From: Methanoculleus methanifontis
GTDB lineage: Archaea; Halobacteriota; Methanomicrobia; Methanomicrobiales; Methanoculleaceae
DNA: 64,000 nt
Reading direction: 5' to 3'
NCBI RefSeq assembly: GCF_030464365.1
Contig: NZ_VCYI01000003.1
Span: 1 to 64,000 of the forward strand
Shown: positions 1-7,791 of the stretch, piece by piece
Layout: every line of letters begins with the position of its first letter
Numbering within the stretch: the stretch's first letter is position 1
Notes under the pieces: generated by a model
What the model was told of the DNA's origin: nothing
Databases searched by the model: none
What the model saw: only the letters and a program-made list of their open reading frames with translations
Translations under genes and position numbers: made by a program

Positions 1-319
1 CCATCAGGAACAGAGCTCGAGCACCGCAAGGTGTGAAGTGCGATGTTCCATCAGGAACAGAGCTCGAGCACCGCAAGGTGTGAAGTGCGATGTTCCATCA
101 GGAACCGAGCTCGAGCACCGCAAGGTGCGAAGTGCGATGTTCCATCAGGAACCGAGCTCGAGCACCGCAAGGTGTGAAGTGCGATGTTCCATCAGGAACC
201 GAGCTCGAGCACCGCAAGGTGTGAAGTGCGATGTTCCATCAGGAACCGAGCTCGAGCACCGCAAGGTGCGAAGTGCGATGTTCCATCAGGAACCGAGCTC
301 GAGCACCGCAAGGTGCGAA
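1..319. repeat. Tandem array of a 47-bp two-hairpin repeat
   Basis: Units begin at 1, 48, 95, 142, 189, 236 and 283, an exact 47-bp period; the last copy breaks off after about 37 bp. The array probably continues left of the window. Copies differ at only a few positions (for example gtgtgaa or gtgcgaa). Each unit holds two small palindromes, GTTCC-ATCA-GGAAC and GCACC-GCAA-GGTGC, joined by the self-complementary CGAGCTCG. There are no spacers, so it is not a CRISPR. Positions 320-449 hold no recognisable feature. Confidence 0.95.
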
Positions 320-449
320 ATCCGGCCACCGAGTGCTGCCAACTCCTCGTTACCGTATTGCACGAGGCCGCATTGTTTAGTCTCGGTTGCCGAAACGACT
401 GAAGTACTGGGCAGCGCCCGACGATATGCAGTATTAGAGTCAAAAAAGG

Positions 450-1205
450 TTAGATGCCGAGGATCTCGATCTCGTACTCTTTTATGACGAGTTTATCGAC
501 GTTTGGTATCTTATAGGTGTTCAGGAAGCCTTCTTCCTGTTTCATACCGACCGTCGGGCTGGTGAGGTAGTTTCTCCATGCCGTGGAGTAGTGAGCTGAA
601 GGGTCGTTGTACGTAACGGTAACGGTTCCCGGGTTATCTATGGGAAGCGTAGATGGTGTGTCCAGGCTCATCCGGACTGTTGCCATCCCCGACTTCGCCA
701 TCAAGTCGTTGGTGGTGATCTTCATGATGTAGATGACGAACGTCTTTGTAGAGTTGTCATAGAACCACCGCGGCTCGGCAAGCATCGCCGAACCCGCCGA
801 GCCTTCCTGGCGGGTCATCACCGCACCGTTCTCGAGGGTGATCACCTCGTTGCCCCGGTCGGAGCGATAGACCAGTGCTCCGGGGGAGAACTCAACGGGT
901 TCAGAACCGTCGGCGGAAATACTGAACTTCGGTGTGGCGCCGTCGGTAGCACCGATCACCTCCAGCGTCCCCCCGCTCACCTGGAGCGACGTCTCCTTGT
1001 AGGGCACGTTCTTGTAGCAGAGGCTCTTCATATCGTTCTGGATGATGATCATCGCCCGCTCCATGTTCCGTACGTCGGTGTTGCTCTGCTCCTTGACGAG
1101 CACCGGGTAGCCGTAGAGCGTGACGAGCCCGATGCCGCTGATGACGATCCCGAGGATCAGGATGAACCCGATCGCCTCGGAGACCGCCTTCTCATTCATC
1201 TTCAC
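450..1205 (-). CDS. Archaeal pilin-like protein (flagellin/pilin N-terminal segment)
   Basis: 251 aa, last gene of a six-gene minus-strand operon. The N-terminus has the class III signal-like arrangement of archaeal pilins: a short charged stretch, AVSEAIGF, then a hydrophobic helix to about residue 30. The rest is a soluble, probably extracellular domain without recognised motifs. The start used is a GTG at 1205, 9 bases after a GGAGG at 1215-1220; an ATG at 1199 (MNEKAVSEAIGF) is an alternative. It resembles the family usually called DUF7289 in haloarchaea, where it is encoded beside similar single-helix proteins. A role as (minor) pilin of a type IV pilus-like structure is inference. Confidence 0.75.
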   Translation of the reverse strand: MKMNEKAVSEAIGFILILGIVISGIGLVTLYGYPVLVKEQSNTDVRNMERAMIIIQNDMKSLCYKNVPYKETSLQVSGGTLEVIGATDGATPKFSISADGSEPVEFSPGALVYRSDRGNEVITLENGAVMTRQEGSAGSAMLAEPRWFYDNSTKTFVIYIMKITTNDLMAKSGMATVRMSLDTPSTLPIDNPGTVTVTYNDPSAHYSTAWRNYLTSPTVGMKQEEGFLNTYKIPNVDKLVIKEYEIEILGI

Positions 1206-1220
1206 GATTCTTTGCCTCCC

Positions 1221-1667
1221 CTAAAATCCCTTTGAGTCGTACTGGATCATGTTCCATCCCGCGCCGGTGGTGTTGCCGATGACACCCCTCGTCGCTCCGA
1301 TCCCGGCGATGGCGATCCTGCTCTGGATGCTGCCGCCCTGCACCTGGATCACCTGGTCGGCGCCCTCCAGATCCGCGCTCACGAAATAGCCCGCCCCGGC
1401 GACGTCGTCGGGGATATCGAACTTCGTCTCGATCGTCCCGTTGCCGGGCGCGATCACGTAGAGGTCGACGATCCGGGTGCTGACCCCGTTCCCGATATCC
1501 ACGAAGGCGTGGTGGCGGAGATTGTTCGCCGGCCCCTCCATGAAGACGGCGTTGACGGTGAACATCATGACGATCATCAGCACGAGGAGCACGCCGGTGA
1601 CGATGATGTACTCCGTCAGCCTCGTGACGCCCTCTTCGTTCGGCGGCTCAGTAATACACGGTCTCAT
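1221..1667 (-). CDS. Pilin-like single-pass secreted protein
   Basis: 148 aa with one N-terminal hydrophobic helix (about residues 20-42, after a polar stretch ending EEGVTRLTEY) followed by an exported domain. The ATG at 1667 overlaps the end of the upstream gene by 20 bp, so translation is probably coupled. It resembles the haloarchaeal small pilin-like families (DUF7266 type) found in the same gene order. No catalytic motif is visible. It is probably a minor pilin-like subunit of the same surface structure as its neighbours; the family assignment is from recall only. Confidence 0.65.
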   Translation of the reverse strand: MRPCITEPPNEEGVTRLTEYIIVTGVLLVLMIVMMFTVNAVFMEGPANNLRHHAFVDIGNGVSTRIVDLYVIAPGNGTIETKFDIPDDVAGAGYFVSADLEGADQVIQVQGGSIQSRIAIAGIGATRGVIGNTTGAGWNMIQYDSKGF

Positions 1668-2031
1668 CGTACTCCGTCACCCCGTTGTTGTAGTGGATGG
1701 TTATCGGGTGGAGATCGCGACCGGAGATGTCTTCTGGATCACCCACCGAGAAATTGACCACGGCGTTCTTTCGTTCGAGGGATATCGCGATGATGTCGTC
1801 CCGAACAGCTTTACTCTCGGTGTCCTCTTCATGGTCGAACTCATCAACATAGTCGAACACCGCCTCCCGCAGGTCCCGGATGTCGTTCTTCGGGAACTCA
1901 AGCACCCCTTCCGCGGTCGTCTGCCCGACGAGCGCCGACTGGTTGATGATCAGCGCGAGGAAGAACAGCCCCACGGCGACCAGAAGTCCCATCAGGACGA
2001 TCCACTGCCCGTCTTCGTTCATGCACGCCAT
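1648..2031 (-). CDS. Small single-helix membrane protein of the pilin-like operon
   Basis: 127 aa. The N-terminus MNEDGQWIVLMG runs into a hydrophobic helix (about residues 10-32), followed by a charged region rich in Asp and Glu. The ATG at 2031 follows a strong GGAGGTG site and overlaps the upstream gene by 13 bp. The DGQ-plus-helix N-terminus is like the DUF7261 group of haloarchaeal pilin-operon proteins. The function is unknown; a structural role beside the pilin-like proteins is inferred from context. Confidence 0.65.
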   Translation of the reverse strand: MACMNEDGQWIVLMGLLVAVGLFFLALIINQSALVGQTTAEGVLEFPKNDIRDLREAVFDYVDEFDHEEDTESKAVRDDIIAISLERKNAVVNFSVGDPEDISGRDLHPITIHYNNGVTEYDETVYY

Positions 2032-2546
2032 AGCAGCACCTCCACGAGGACGGCCTGGGGGCGGGTGGTTTCCACATCAGGGGGCATGTCACTGGGACTT
2101 CCCACCGGCAGTTGCACCCACCGGGTCACCCGCACCGTGTTCTCACGCCCGGTGAACTCCGGATCCTCTGAGGAGAGCGGGGTTGTGTCTACGCTGCCGT
2201 CCGATCTCCTGTAGGAGAGGTAGGCCTGGGCATGAAGGTTATCGTCCTCATCTCCGGCTCGCATCTTACAGTTGTCGAGGAACTCGTCCCAGAGATCATT
2301 ACCGCCGCAGGGTCCGGTTACATTCTTGACAAACCCGACCAGCTGGCTCTCTTCCCCATCTCTATCCGGCGTATCCATCATCGCCAGCACGTCGTTACCG
2401 AGCTGCTCGAGCTGCATATCCGGGATGTGGGTATCTCCGGGGGTGTAGACGCTCGTCGTGCTGATGACGATGTACGCGGTGAGGAGCATGATCAGCCCGG
2501 CCGCGACCCCCTCCATCGTGTAGAGCTGGCCTCCGTCGTTCACCAT
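2019..2546 (-). CDS. Pilin-like operon protein (DUF7288-like)
   Basis: 175 aa. N-terminus NDGGQLYTMEGVAAG followed by a hydrophobic helix (about residues 15-33) and a secreted domain. The GQLYTMEG motif before the helix is typical of the haloarchaeal DUF7288 family, as far as I recall it. The ATG at 2546 has a GGAGGTG ribosome site and overlaps the upstream gene by 7 bp. The region holds a Cys pair (KNVTGPCGGNDLWDEFLDNC) that could form a disulfide outside the cell. Proposed role: minor subunit of a pilus-like assembly. Confidence 0.7.
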   Translation of the reverse strand: MVNDGGQLYTMEGVAAGLIMLLTAYIVISTTSVYTPGDTHIPDMQLEQLGNDVLAMMDTPDRDGEESQLVGFVKNVTGPCGGNDLWDEFLDNCKMRAGDEDDNLHAQAYLSYRRSDGSVDTTPLSSEDPEFTGRENTVRVTRWVQLPVGSPSDMPPDVETTRPQAVLVEVLLWRA

Positions 2547-3556
2547 ATCGCCACCTCCAGGACGGCGGGCTTCAGGTCGGGGCGGGTGACGTTTGTCGCA
2601 TTGTAGTCGTAGTGGTGGATGCCGGTGATGTTGGTGTGCGGGTAGTCAGTATCCTCGAAGGTGAACCGGATGTCCAGGATGCTGTTCTGGTCCAGGGTGA
2701 AGAGCGAGGTGGCCGCCGGTTTCAGCACGAGCGTGATGTTCTCGGCTACTTTGGTCTCCGGCGCGAGATCAGTTGGAGTCCCGTCGAGGGAAAGGTTGTA
2801 GAGGTTCGGATCCATCGTGTTGTAGGAGAACGGGATCCGGGAGAACCTCGGCATCGGCGTCGTCGGATCCATCTTCCAGAACGTCACGTCCTTGAGTGTT
2901 GCATCGCTACAGGAACCGTTCAGGTACTCGCTGAAGTCCGTGATCGTCACGTTCACCGGCTCGGTTCGCGGGTCGATCCGGTAGGCCGGATCGATCGATG
3001 CGTTCAGCAGCCGGCTGAAATTGAGCCGGACAGTGAAATTCTGGGCTGAGGAGGACGACGTATACTGAGACGCAAAGCTGTCATTGATTACCGCCACCCC
3101 CGGCTCCTTGATCTTTACCACCCGGCGGATGTAGCCGTAGCCGGGAGGAAGTGTGTCGCCGGTCTGGTTGAGGAGTACACCGCCGCTGGAGAGCGAGAAG
3201 TTGTAAGAATAGGGGATGTCGCCGAAGATTGCCTTGCTGCGGTAGTCTTCCTCGGCGAAGAAGGAGTCGTTGAAGAAGGCGTTAACCTTCGTCGAGAGGA
3301 GGATGTTCGGGGTCTCCTTCGAGACCGCGAGCCCCATCCGCTCGATCTCGTCCTTATATGCGTCGGTCTTCATCTCCCACGGCGGATAGACCGGCCAGCC
3401 GGGATCCTCGGCGAGGATCACCCCTGTCCGGTAGGCGACCGCATCGTAATCGATGCCGCTGCTCTCCAGGCCCGCAAGCAGCCCCGGCACCATGCTCACC
3501 ACCATGATCAGCGCGAGCAGAAAGATCGTGAACCCCGCGAGGAAGTCAAGCGACAT
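2540..3556 (-). CDS. Sequon-rich secreted protein of the pilin-like operon
   Basis: 338 aa, the largest protein of the cluster. MSLDFLAGF followed by a hydrophobic helix (about residues 7-28) suggests processing or anchoring like its neighbours (compare DUF7287). The exported part contains about 14 N-x-S/T sequons (for example NFS, NQT, NFT, NGS, NLS, NIT), far above chance for this length, so it is probably heavily N-glycosylated. It lies 23 bp downstream of the lipoprotein gene and overlaps the next gene by 7 bp. No enzymatic motif is visible; it may be the large shell, tip or stalk subunit. Confidence 0.65.
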   Translation of the reverse strand: MSLDFLAGFTIFLLALIMVVSMVPGLLAGLESSGIDYDAVAYRTGVILAEDPGWPVYPPWEMKTDAYKDEIERMGLAVSKETPNILLSTKVNAFFNDSFFAEEDYRSKAIFGDIPYSYNFSLSSGGVLLNQTGDTLPPGYGYIRRVVKIKEPGVAVINDSFASQYTSSSSAQNFTVRLNFSRLLNASIDPAYRIDPRTEPVNVTITDFSEYLNGSCSDATLKDVTFWKMDPTTPMPRFSRIPFSYNTMDPNLYNLSLDGTPTDLAPETKVAENITLVLKPAATSLFTLDQNSILDIRFTFEDTDYPHTNITGIHHYDYNATNVTRPDLKPAVLEVAIW

Positions 3557-3579
3557 CAGGCCGTCGTCGGTTGCCGGTT

Positions 3580-4143
3580 TTATACGATCGCCCCCCCGGT
3601 ATCTGCCTGGAACGCGAGAACCTCCACCCCTGCATTCGAACGAACCGTGACGGTGTAGACTCCCTCCGCGAGCCCGATATCGACCGTGCTTGCATTGAGG
3701 CGCTTCATCACCGGCCGGATCGCGTCTTCCTGAGCCGTAAAGAGATCCTCCGGGGAGAGGATCGCGGTCATATTCACCTCGTCATCGGGCAGGGGAGCAC
3801 GAAGCGAGGTCTCCCTCCAGCCCGTGATGCCGGAGGTCAGCCAGCGGACCTCTTCGCCGTCCTTAAGGCCGATCGCCCAGGCGGCTGCCTGTCCATCCAG
3901 GGTTACGCGGTTCCCGAGCACCTGGTGCATCGAGGTGCCGGTGGTGTTCAAGCCGCCCTCGGCGCTGAGGATATCGAGTTCCGCGAGAGCCTCGGTGAGG
4001 GTGTAGCCCTCCGGCTCCGGCAGATCGATGGAGGTGATACCGCCGCCTGACGGCGGAGGCGAGGATGCACCGAGACAACCACACGCGGTGCAGAGGATGC
4101 AGACTGCAGCAAGCAGGGCTAGAACTCCCCCGGGAACTCTCAT
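3580..4143 (-). CDS. Secreted lipoprotein, first gene of the pilin-like operon
   Basis: 187 aa. The signal peptide MRVPGGVLALLAAVCILCTAC carries several Cys residues suited to lipid attachment (CTACGC), followed by a Ser/Pro/Gly linker (SSPPPSGGG). The mature domain has no motif that I recognise. It is first in the operon, with a TATA box and a palindrome just upstream and the pilin-like genes 23 bp downstream. It could anchor or assemble the surface structure. The function is not known. Confidence 0.6.
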   Translation of the reverse strand: MRVPGGVLALLAAVCILCTACGCLGASSPPPSGGGITSIDLPEPEGYTLTEALAELDILSAEGGLNTTGTSMHQVLGNRVTLDGQAAAWAIGLKDGEEVRWLTSGITGWRETSLRAPLPDDEVNMTAILSPEDLFTAQEDAIRPVMKRLNASTVDIGLAEGVYTVTVRSNAGVEVLAFQADTGGAIV

Positions 4144-4149
4144 GTAAAG

Positions 4150-4164
4150 CAGTCATTATGACTG
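4150..4164. promoter_or_regulatory. Palindrome upstream of the pilin-like operon
   Basis: CAGTCATTATGACTG is a perfect 7+1+7 inverted repeat. It lies between the TATA box (4168-4180) and the start codon at 4143, where a repressor would block transcription. The regulator is not identifiable. Confidence 0.45.
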
Positions 4165-4167
4165 AAG

Positions 4168-4180
4168 GCATATAAATAAC
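4168..4180 (-). promoter_or_regulatory. TATA box of the pilin-like operon
   Basis: On the minus strand this reads GTTATTTATATGC, a good archaeal TATA box 25-37 bp upstream of the lipoprotein start codon. The transcript would start almost at the ATG. Confidence 0.55.
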
Positions 4181-4376
4181 CCTCTCTCTTGTATCTTCAA
4201 AGATTTGCCCATAGATCCGGATATTGGAAACGTGCAGACAACGTATTGCAAAAATATTTCGTCCCACACGCAGACTCGCTGGATGGGACGATTCCGCTCT
4301 TATATGCCGGGGCGTACCGGGCCGCGGTTCCGGCACGCTATCGTAACATATATCCGAAAGTTCGTAACAACACCTG

Positions 4377-5033
4377 ATGCAGGGTAAACATATGTGTACT
4401 ACCATTCCCCCCGGCACGCCGGGAGATACAGGTGACCGGTTCGCCGAAGCGGCCGCCTTCCACGGCCACGTCTGCCCCGGCCTCGCGACGGGTTACCGGG
4501 CGGCAGAGGTCGCCCTCGCACGGCTCCGTTCCGGGCGCTCGGAGGACGAAGAACTCGTCACCATCGCCGAGACCGATGCCTGCGGCGTCGACGCCATCCA
4601 GGTTCTCACCGGCTGCACCGCCGGAAAGGGAAACCTCCTCTTCAAGGATCACGGCAAACACGCGTTCACGTTCATCAACCGGACAACCGGTGCCGCAATC
4701 CGCGTGGTCTCGAACCCGTCGTTCAACATCGACTCGCTCGACCCCGAGCTTGCGCCGCTCCGGGTGCGGGTGATGCAGGGGCAGGCAACCGATGCAGAGC
4801 ACGCCGAGTTCCACGAGCGCACGAAAAAGATCGTCGACGCCATCCTGGAGGCCCCCGCCGAGCACCTCTTCATCATCCACGAGGTCGACGCCGAGATCCC
4901 CGAACGGGCCCGGATTTTTTCGTCGGTGGCGTGCGCAAAATGCGGCGAGATGACCGCCGAGTCTCGCGTCAGGGTCGAAGACGGGAAGTTCGTCTGTTAC
5001 GCCTGTTCGCGGGAGTACTCCCGGCGCGGGTGA
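4377..5033 (+). CDS. fmdE: FmdE family protein (formylmethanofuran dehydrogenase subunit E-like)
   Basis: 218 aa. The N-terminal half has the FmdE signature FHGHVCPG (H29, C33) that binds a metal or cluster. The C-terminus carries a Zn-ribbon-like CxxC pair (C186/C189 and C207/C210). FmdE proteins are associated with formylmethanofuran dehydrogenase, the first step of CO2 reduction to methane, but the catalytic fmd/fwd operon is not in this window, so the role here is uncertain. A TATA-like acatatatcc ends about 25 bp before the ATG at 4377; a second ATG at 4392 is possible. It converges on hisG with only 9 bp between stops. Confidence 0.85.
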   Translation: MQGKHMCTTIPPGTPGDTGDRFAEAAAFHGHVCPGLATGYRAAEVALARLRSGRSEDEELVTIAETDACGVDAIQVLTGCTAGKGNLLFKDHGKHAFTFINRTTGAAIRVVSNPSFNIDSLDPELAPLRVRVMQGQATDAEHAEFHERTKKIVDAILEAPAEHLFIIHEVDAEIPERARIFSSVACAKCGEMTAESRVRVEDGKFVCYACSREYSRRG

Positions 5034-5042
5034 GGGTTCCCC

Positions 5043-5915
5043 TCACCGCACTATTTTTGTGATCGGGATCTCGAGGATGTCTTCGGCACCCGCGGCCTTG
5101 AGCGGTGGAATAAGGGCGTTGACGAGCCCTTTCTGCACCACCGTCTGGATACTGAAGTAATCGATGCCGTGCAGCCTGCTGACGGTGGGCTTCTTCATCG
5201 CAGGGAGGGCCTCGATAACGCGGTCGAGCGCGGTCGACGGCACGTTCATCGTCAGGAGCACCTGGTGGCGCGCCTCGATCACCCCGAGGAGGAGGGTCGT
5301 GATCTCGTCGATCTCCCGGCGCTTCTCGGGGTCATAGAGGGCTTCGCGGTTCGCGAGGAGCGCGGTGTGCGACTCCATGATCTGCCCGACGATCTTGAGC
5401 CCGTTCTTCTTGAGCGTGCTCCCCGTCTCGGTGAGATCAACGACGACGTCCATCAGGTCGGGAACCTTTGCTTCGGACGCCCCGTAGGAGGGAAAGAGGG
5501 TGACCGGAACCCCGAGGTCCGAGAAGAACCGTTCCGTGATCCGCGGGTACTCAGTCGTCACCCGGCTGCCCGGGCGGATGGCGGTGACGTCCTCGATCTG
5601 CTCATCGTGGTGAACCGCAACCACGATCTTGACGTTCCCGTCCCCCGTCTTGCTGTAAGAGAGGTTTGCAACCTCCACGACGTCGGCACCGCTTTCCTGC
5701 ACCCAGTCGAGCCCCGATATCCCGAGATCGAAGTAGCCCATCTGGACATAGAGCGGGATCTCCTGCGGCCGGAGGATCTTCACCTTCCCGATTCGGGGAT
5801 CGTTGATCCGGGGGTTGTAATCGCGGTCGGTCCGCCTGACCTCGAGATCCGCCTCCTTGAAGAGCTGGAGTGTCTGCGCCTCAAGGCTCCCCTTCGGGAG
5901 CGCAATCGTGATCAT
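5043..5915 (-). CDS. hisG: ATP phosphoribosyltransferase (long form)
   Basis: 290 aa, the normal size of the long HisG with a C-terminal regulatory domain. It catalyses the first step of histidine synthesis, joining ATP and PRPP to phosphoribosyl-ATP. Seen here: N-terminal ALPKGSL, the periplasmic-binding-protein-like fold sequence GYFDLGISGLDW, the PRPP-loop type DLTETGSTL near residue 160, and a C-terminal ACT-like histidine-binding domain. As a long form it needs no HisZ. It stands alone, without other his genes nearby. Confidence 0.93.
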   Translation of the reverse strand: MITIALPKGSLEAQTLQLFKEADLEVRRTDRDYNPRINDPRIGKVKILRPQEIPLYVQMGYFDLGISGLDWVQESGADVVEVANLSYSKTGDGNVKIVVAVHHDEQIEDVTAIRPGSRVTTEYPRITERFFSDLGVPVTLFPSYGASEAKVPDLMDVVVDLTETGSTLKKNGLKIVGQIMESHTALLANREALYDPEKRREIDEITTLLLGVIEARHQVLLTMNVPSTALDRVIEALPAMKKPTVSRLHGIDYFSIQTVVQKGLVNALIPPLKAAGAEDILEIPITKIVR

Positions 5916-5963
5916 AAGTGGTGATCGGGCAGAAAAAGAGTTAAAGGTGATGCTATGGATTTT

Positions 5964-7226
5964 TCAGTCGATCGTGTGGATGACGAGCCCCGAGAGGAGT
6001 TTCGGCTCGAACCAGGTGGACTTCGGGGGCATGACCCCGTCCGCATCGGCGATCGCGAGCACCGTCTCGACCGGCACCGGCTGCATCGCTACCGCGAGGG
6101 CATATTTGCCGCTATCCACGAGTTGTTCGAGTCCGCTGAGGGGTTGCGCTCCGCCCATGTAGTGGAGCCGGGGATCGCCCCGGGGGTCGGAGATCCCGAA
6201 CATCCCTTCGAGGACGTCTTTCTGGAGGACGGAGACGTCGAGCGACCCGATCAGGTCGTCGGGGTCCGCGACCGGCCGGGAGACCTCGTACCAGGTTCCT
6301 TCCAGGTAGAAGTGCATGACGTGCACCGGCGCATCCCGGGCCGCGAGCGGCTGGATCTGGTAACCGGCCGCTTCGACCTTCCTGTAGGGGCGGACGGTCC
6401 AGCCCGCCGTTAAGAGCGCATCGATGAGCCGCGGAAGGGTGTAGTCGCCGAGGTCGGTGACAAGCCTGCTGTAACCGTGGATGCGGACGCGGTCGTGGGC
6501 GAAGAGGACCGTCATGAACTTCCCGGCCTCTTCAGTGAACCTCCCCTCGCTTCGTCGCCGCTCCGCCACGTTCACCGCCGATTTGGCCCGGTGGTGCCCG
6601 TCCGCGATGTAGGTCTCCGGCACCGCCGCAAAAAGGCTCTCAAGGCGGGCGAGGGCGGCCTCATCGGCGATCCGGTAGACTTCGTGGAGCACGCCCGATG
6701 CGGTCGTGGTGCTCCCGTCGGGCTGCGCGCCGTCGATGAGGGAGCGGACGTGGGAGAAGATCTCGCCCGGGTCGCGGTAGAGCAGGAAGACAAGCCCGGT
6801 GTTCGCGCCGACGACGTCGATATGCCGTGTCCGGTCTTCCTCCTTGTCGTACCGGGTGAGTTCGTGCCGCCGGATCGTCCGGTTCTCGTAGTCCTCTGTT
6901 CCCACGCAGCAGACCAGCCCGACGAACTCCTCGCCGTCCTGGACCGCCCGGTAGACGTACATCCCGGGTTCGGGGTCACGCTCCATCAGGCCGTCTGCGA
7001 GCATCCCGTCAAAGACCTCCCGCGACCGCTGGTAGACCCGGTCGTCGTTCGGGGGGACGTCGGGGAGTTCGGCATCCGGCCTGCTGACCCGCAGGAAACT
7101 CATGGTGTTCTTCTCGATGCACTCCCGGGCCTCTTCCGCCGTCACCACATCGTAGGGCACGGAGGGAATTTTTTCGGAGTACGGCCGCCCCGGACGGACC
7201 GCCGCGAAACTATAGATCTGAACCAT
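5964..7226 (-). CDS. DUF1015 family conserved protein
   Basis: About 420 aa, matching the DUF1015 family from its N-terminal MVQIYSFAAVRPG, the PYDVVT motif and the conserved internal IADGHHRAKSAV, whose HHR residues look like an active or binding site. The biochemical function is not established to my knowledge. The ATG at 7226 was preferred over the GTG at 7238 because an A/T-rich TATA candidate (about 7247-7256) would start the transcript close to 7226. It diverges from rimI. Confidence 0.85.
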   Translation of the reverse strand: MVQIYSFAAVRPGRPYSEKIPSVPYDVVTAEEARECIEKNTMSFLRVSRPDAELPDVPPNDDRVYQRSREVFDGMLADGLMERDPEPGMYVYRAVQDGEEFVGLVCCVGTEDYENRTIRRHELTRYDKEEDRTRHIDVVGANTGLVFLLYRDPGEIFSHVRSLIDGAQPDGSTTTASGVLHEVYRIADEAALARLESLFAAVPETYIADGHHRAKSAVNVAERRRSEGRFTEEAGKFMTVLFAHDRVRIHGYSRLVTDLGDYTLPRLIDALLTAGWTVRPYRKVEAAGYQIQPLAARDAPVHVMHFYLEGTWYEVSRPVADPDDLIGSLDVSVLQKDVLEGMFGISDPRGDPRLHYMGGAQPLSGLEQLVDSGKYALAVAMQPVPVETVLAIADADGVMPPKSTWFEPKLLSGLVIHTID

Positions 7227-7308
7227 AAATACCGCCACTCGTATGTGCCTATTATTTTGTCCCCTGACACTATATTAGGTAAGGCACTCCAAGAGGGAGA
7301 GGCCGACT

Positions 7309-7773
7309 ATGATGCCGCTTCAACTCACCATTCGTCGGGCACAGCCCGCAGACATTCCGCAGATAGTCGCCGTCGAGAAAGCGGCCTTCGAAGACCCCTG
7401 GGACGAGAGGACGCTCCAGGAATCGCTCGCCTACTACCCGGAGACATTCTTCGTGGCCAGGAACAACGGTGACGTGGCTGGTTTCGTTGCCGGGGGCATT
7501 GAGAATACCGGAGAAGAAGTTTATGGGCATATCATGAACCTCGCCGTCGCCTCCGGATACCGGCGCCGGGGGATCGGCCAGCACCTCATCCGCCGCCTGG
7601 AGCGTGAGTATGTTATTCTCGGCGCGAGCGGCGTCCAGCTCGAGGTCCGGGTGACGAACACCGGGGCGCAGGAGTTCTACCGCCGTCTCGGCTACCGCGA
7701 GGTCTTCCAGGTTGCCGCGTATTACGCGAACGAGGAGGACGCTCTGGTCATGATGAAGTGGTTCAGGTTCTAG
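7309..7773 (+). CDS. rimI: Ribosomal-protein-alanine N-acetyltransferase-like GNAT
   Basis: 154 aa GNAT-fold acetyltransferase. It has the AFEDPW motif of RimI/Ard1 near residue 30, NLAV in beta-4, and the acetyl-CoA pyrophosphate loop YRRRGIGQHLI at about residues 82-93. In archaea this family (Ard1/Naa10-like) acetylates protein N-termini, including Alba and ribosomal proteins; the exact substrate cannot be read from sequence. A GGGAGAGG ribosome site precedes the ATG ATG start. The 3' end converges on tfrB. Confidence 0.88.
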   Translation: MMPLQLTIRRAQPADIPQIVAVEKAAFEDPWDERTLQESLAYYPETFFVARNNGDVAGFVAGGIENTGEEVYGHIMNLAVASGYRRRGIGQHLIRRLEREYVILGASGVQLEVRVTNTGAQEFYRRLGYREVFQVAAYYANEEDALVMMKWFRF

Positions 7774-7791
7774 TCCGTAAAAAAGTGAATA

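Noticed and set aside
1-319. CRISPR array
   Set aside because: Units are directly joined with no unique spacers and no cas genes are in the window.
38-487. Open frames of 149, 72 and 83 aa across the tandem repeat
   Set aside because: A 47-bp period shifts frame with each unit; the frames are translations of repeated hairpins and have no ribosome site.
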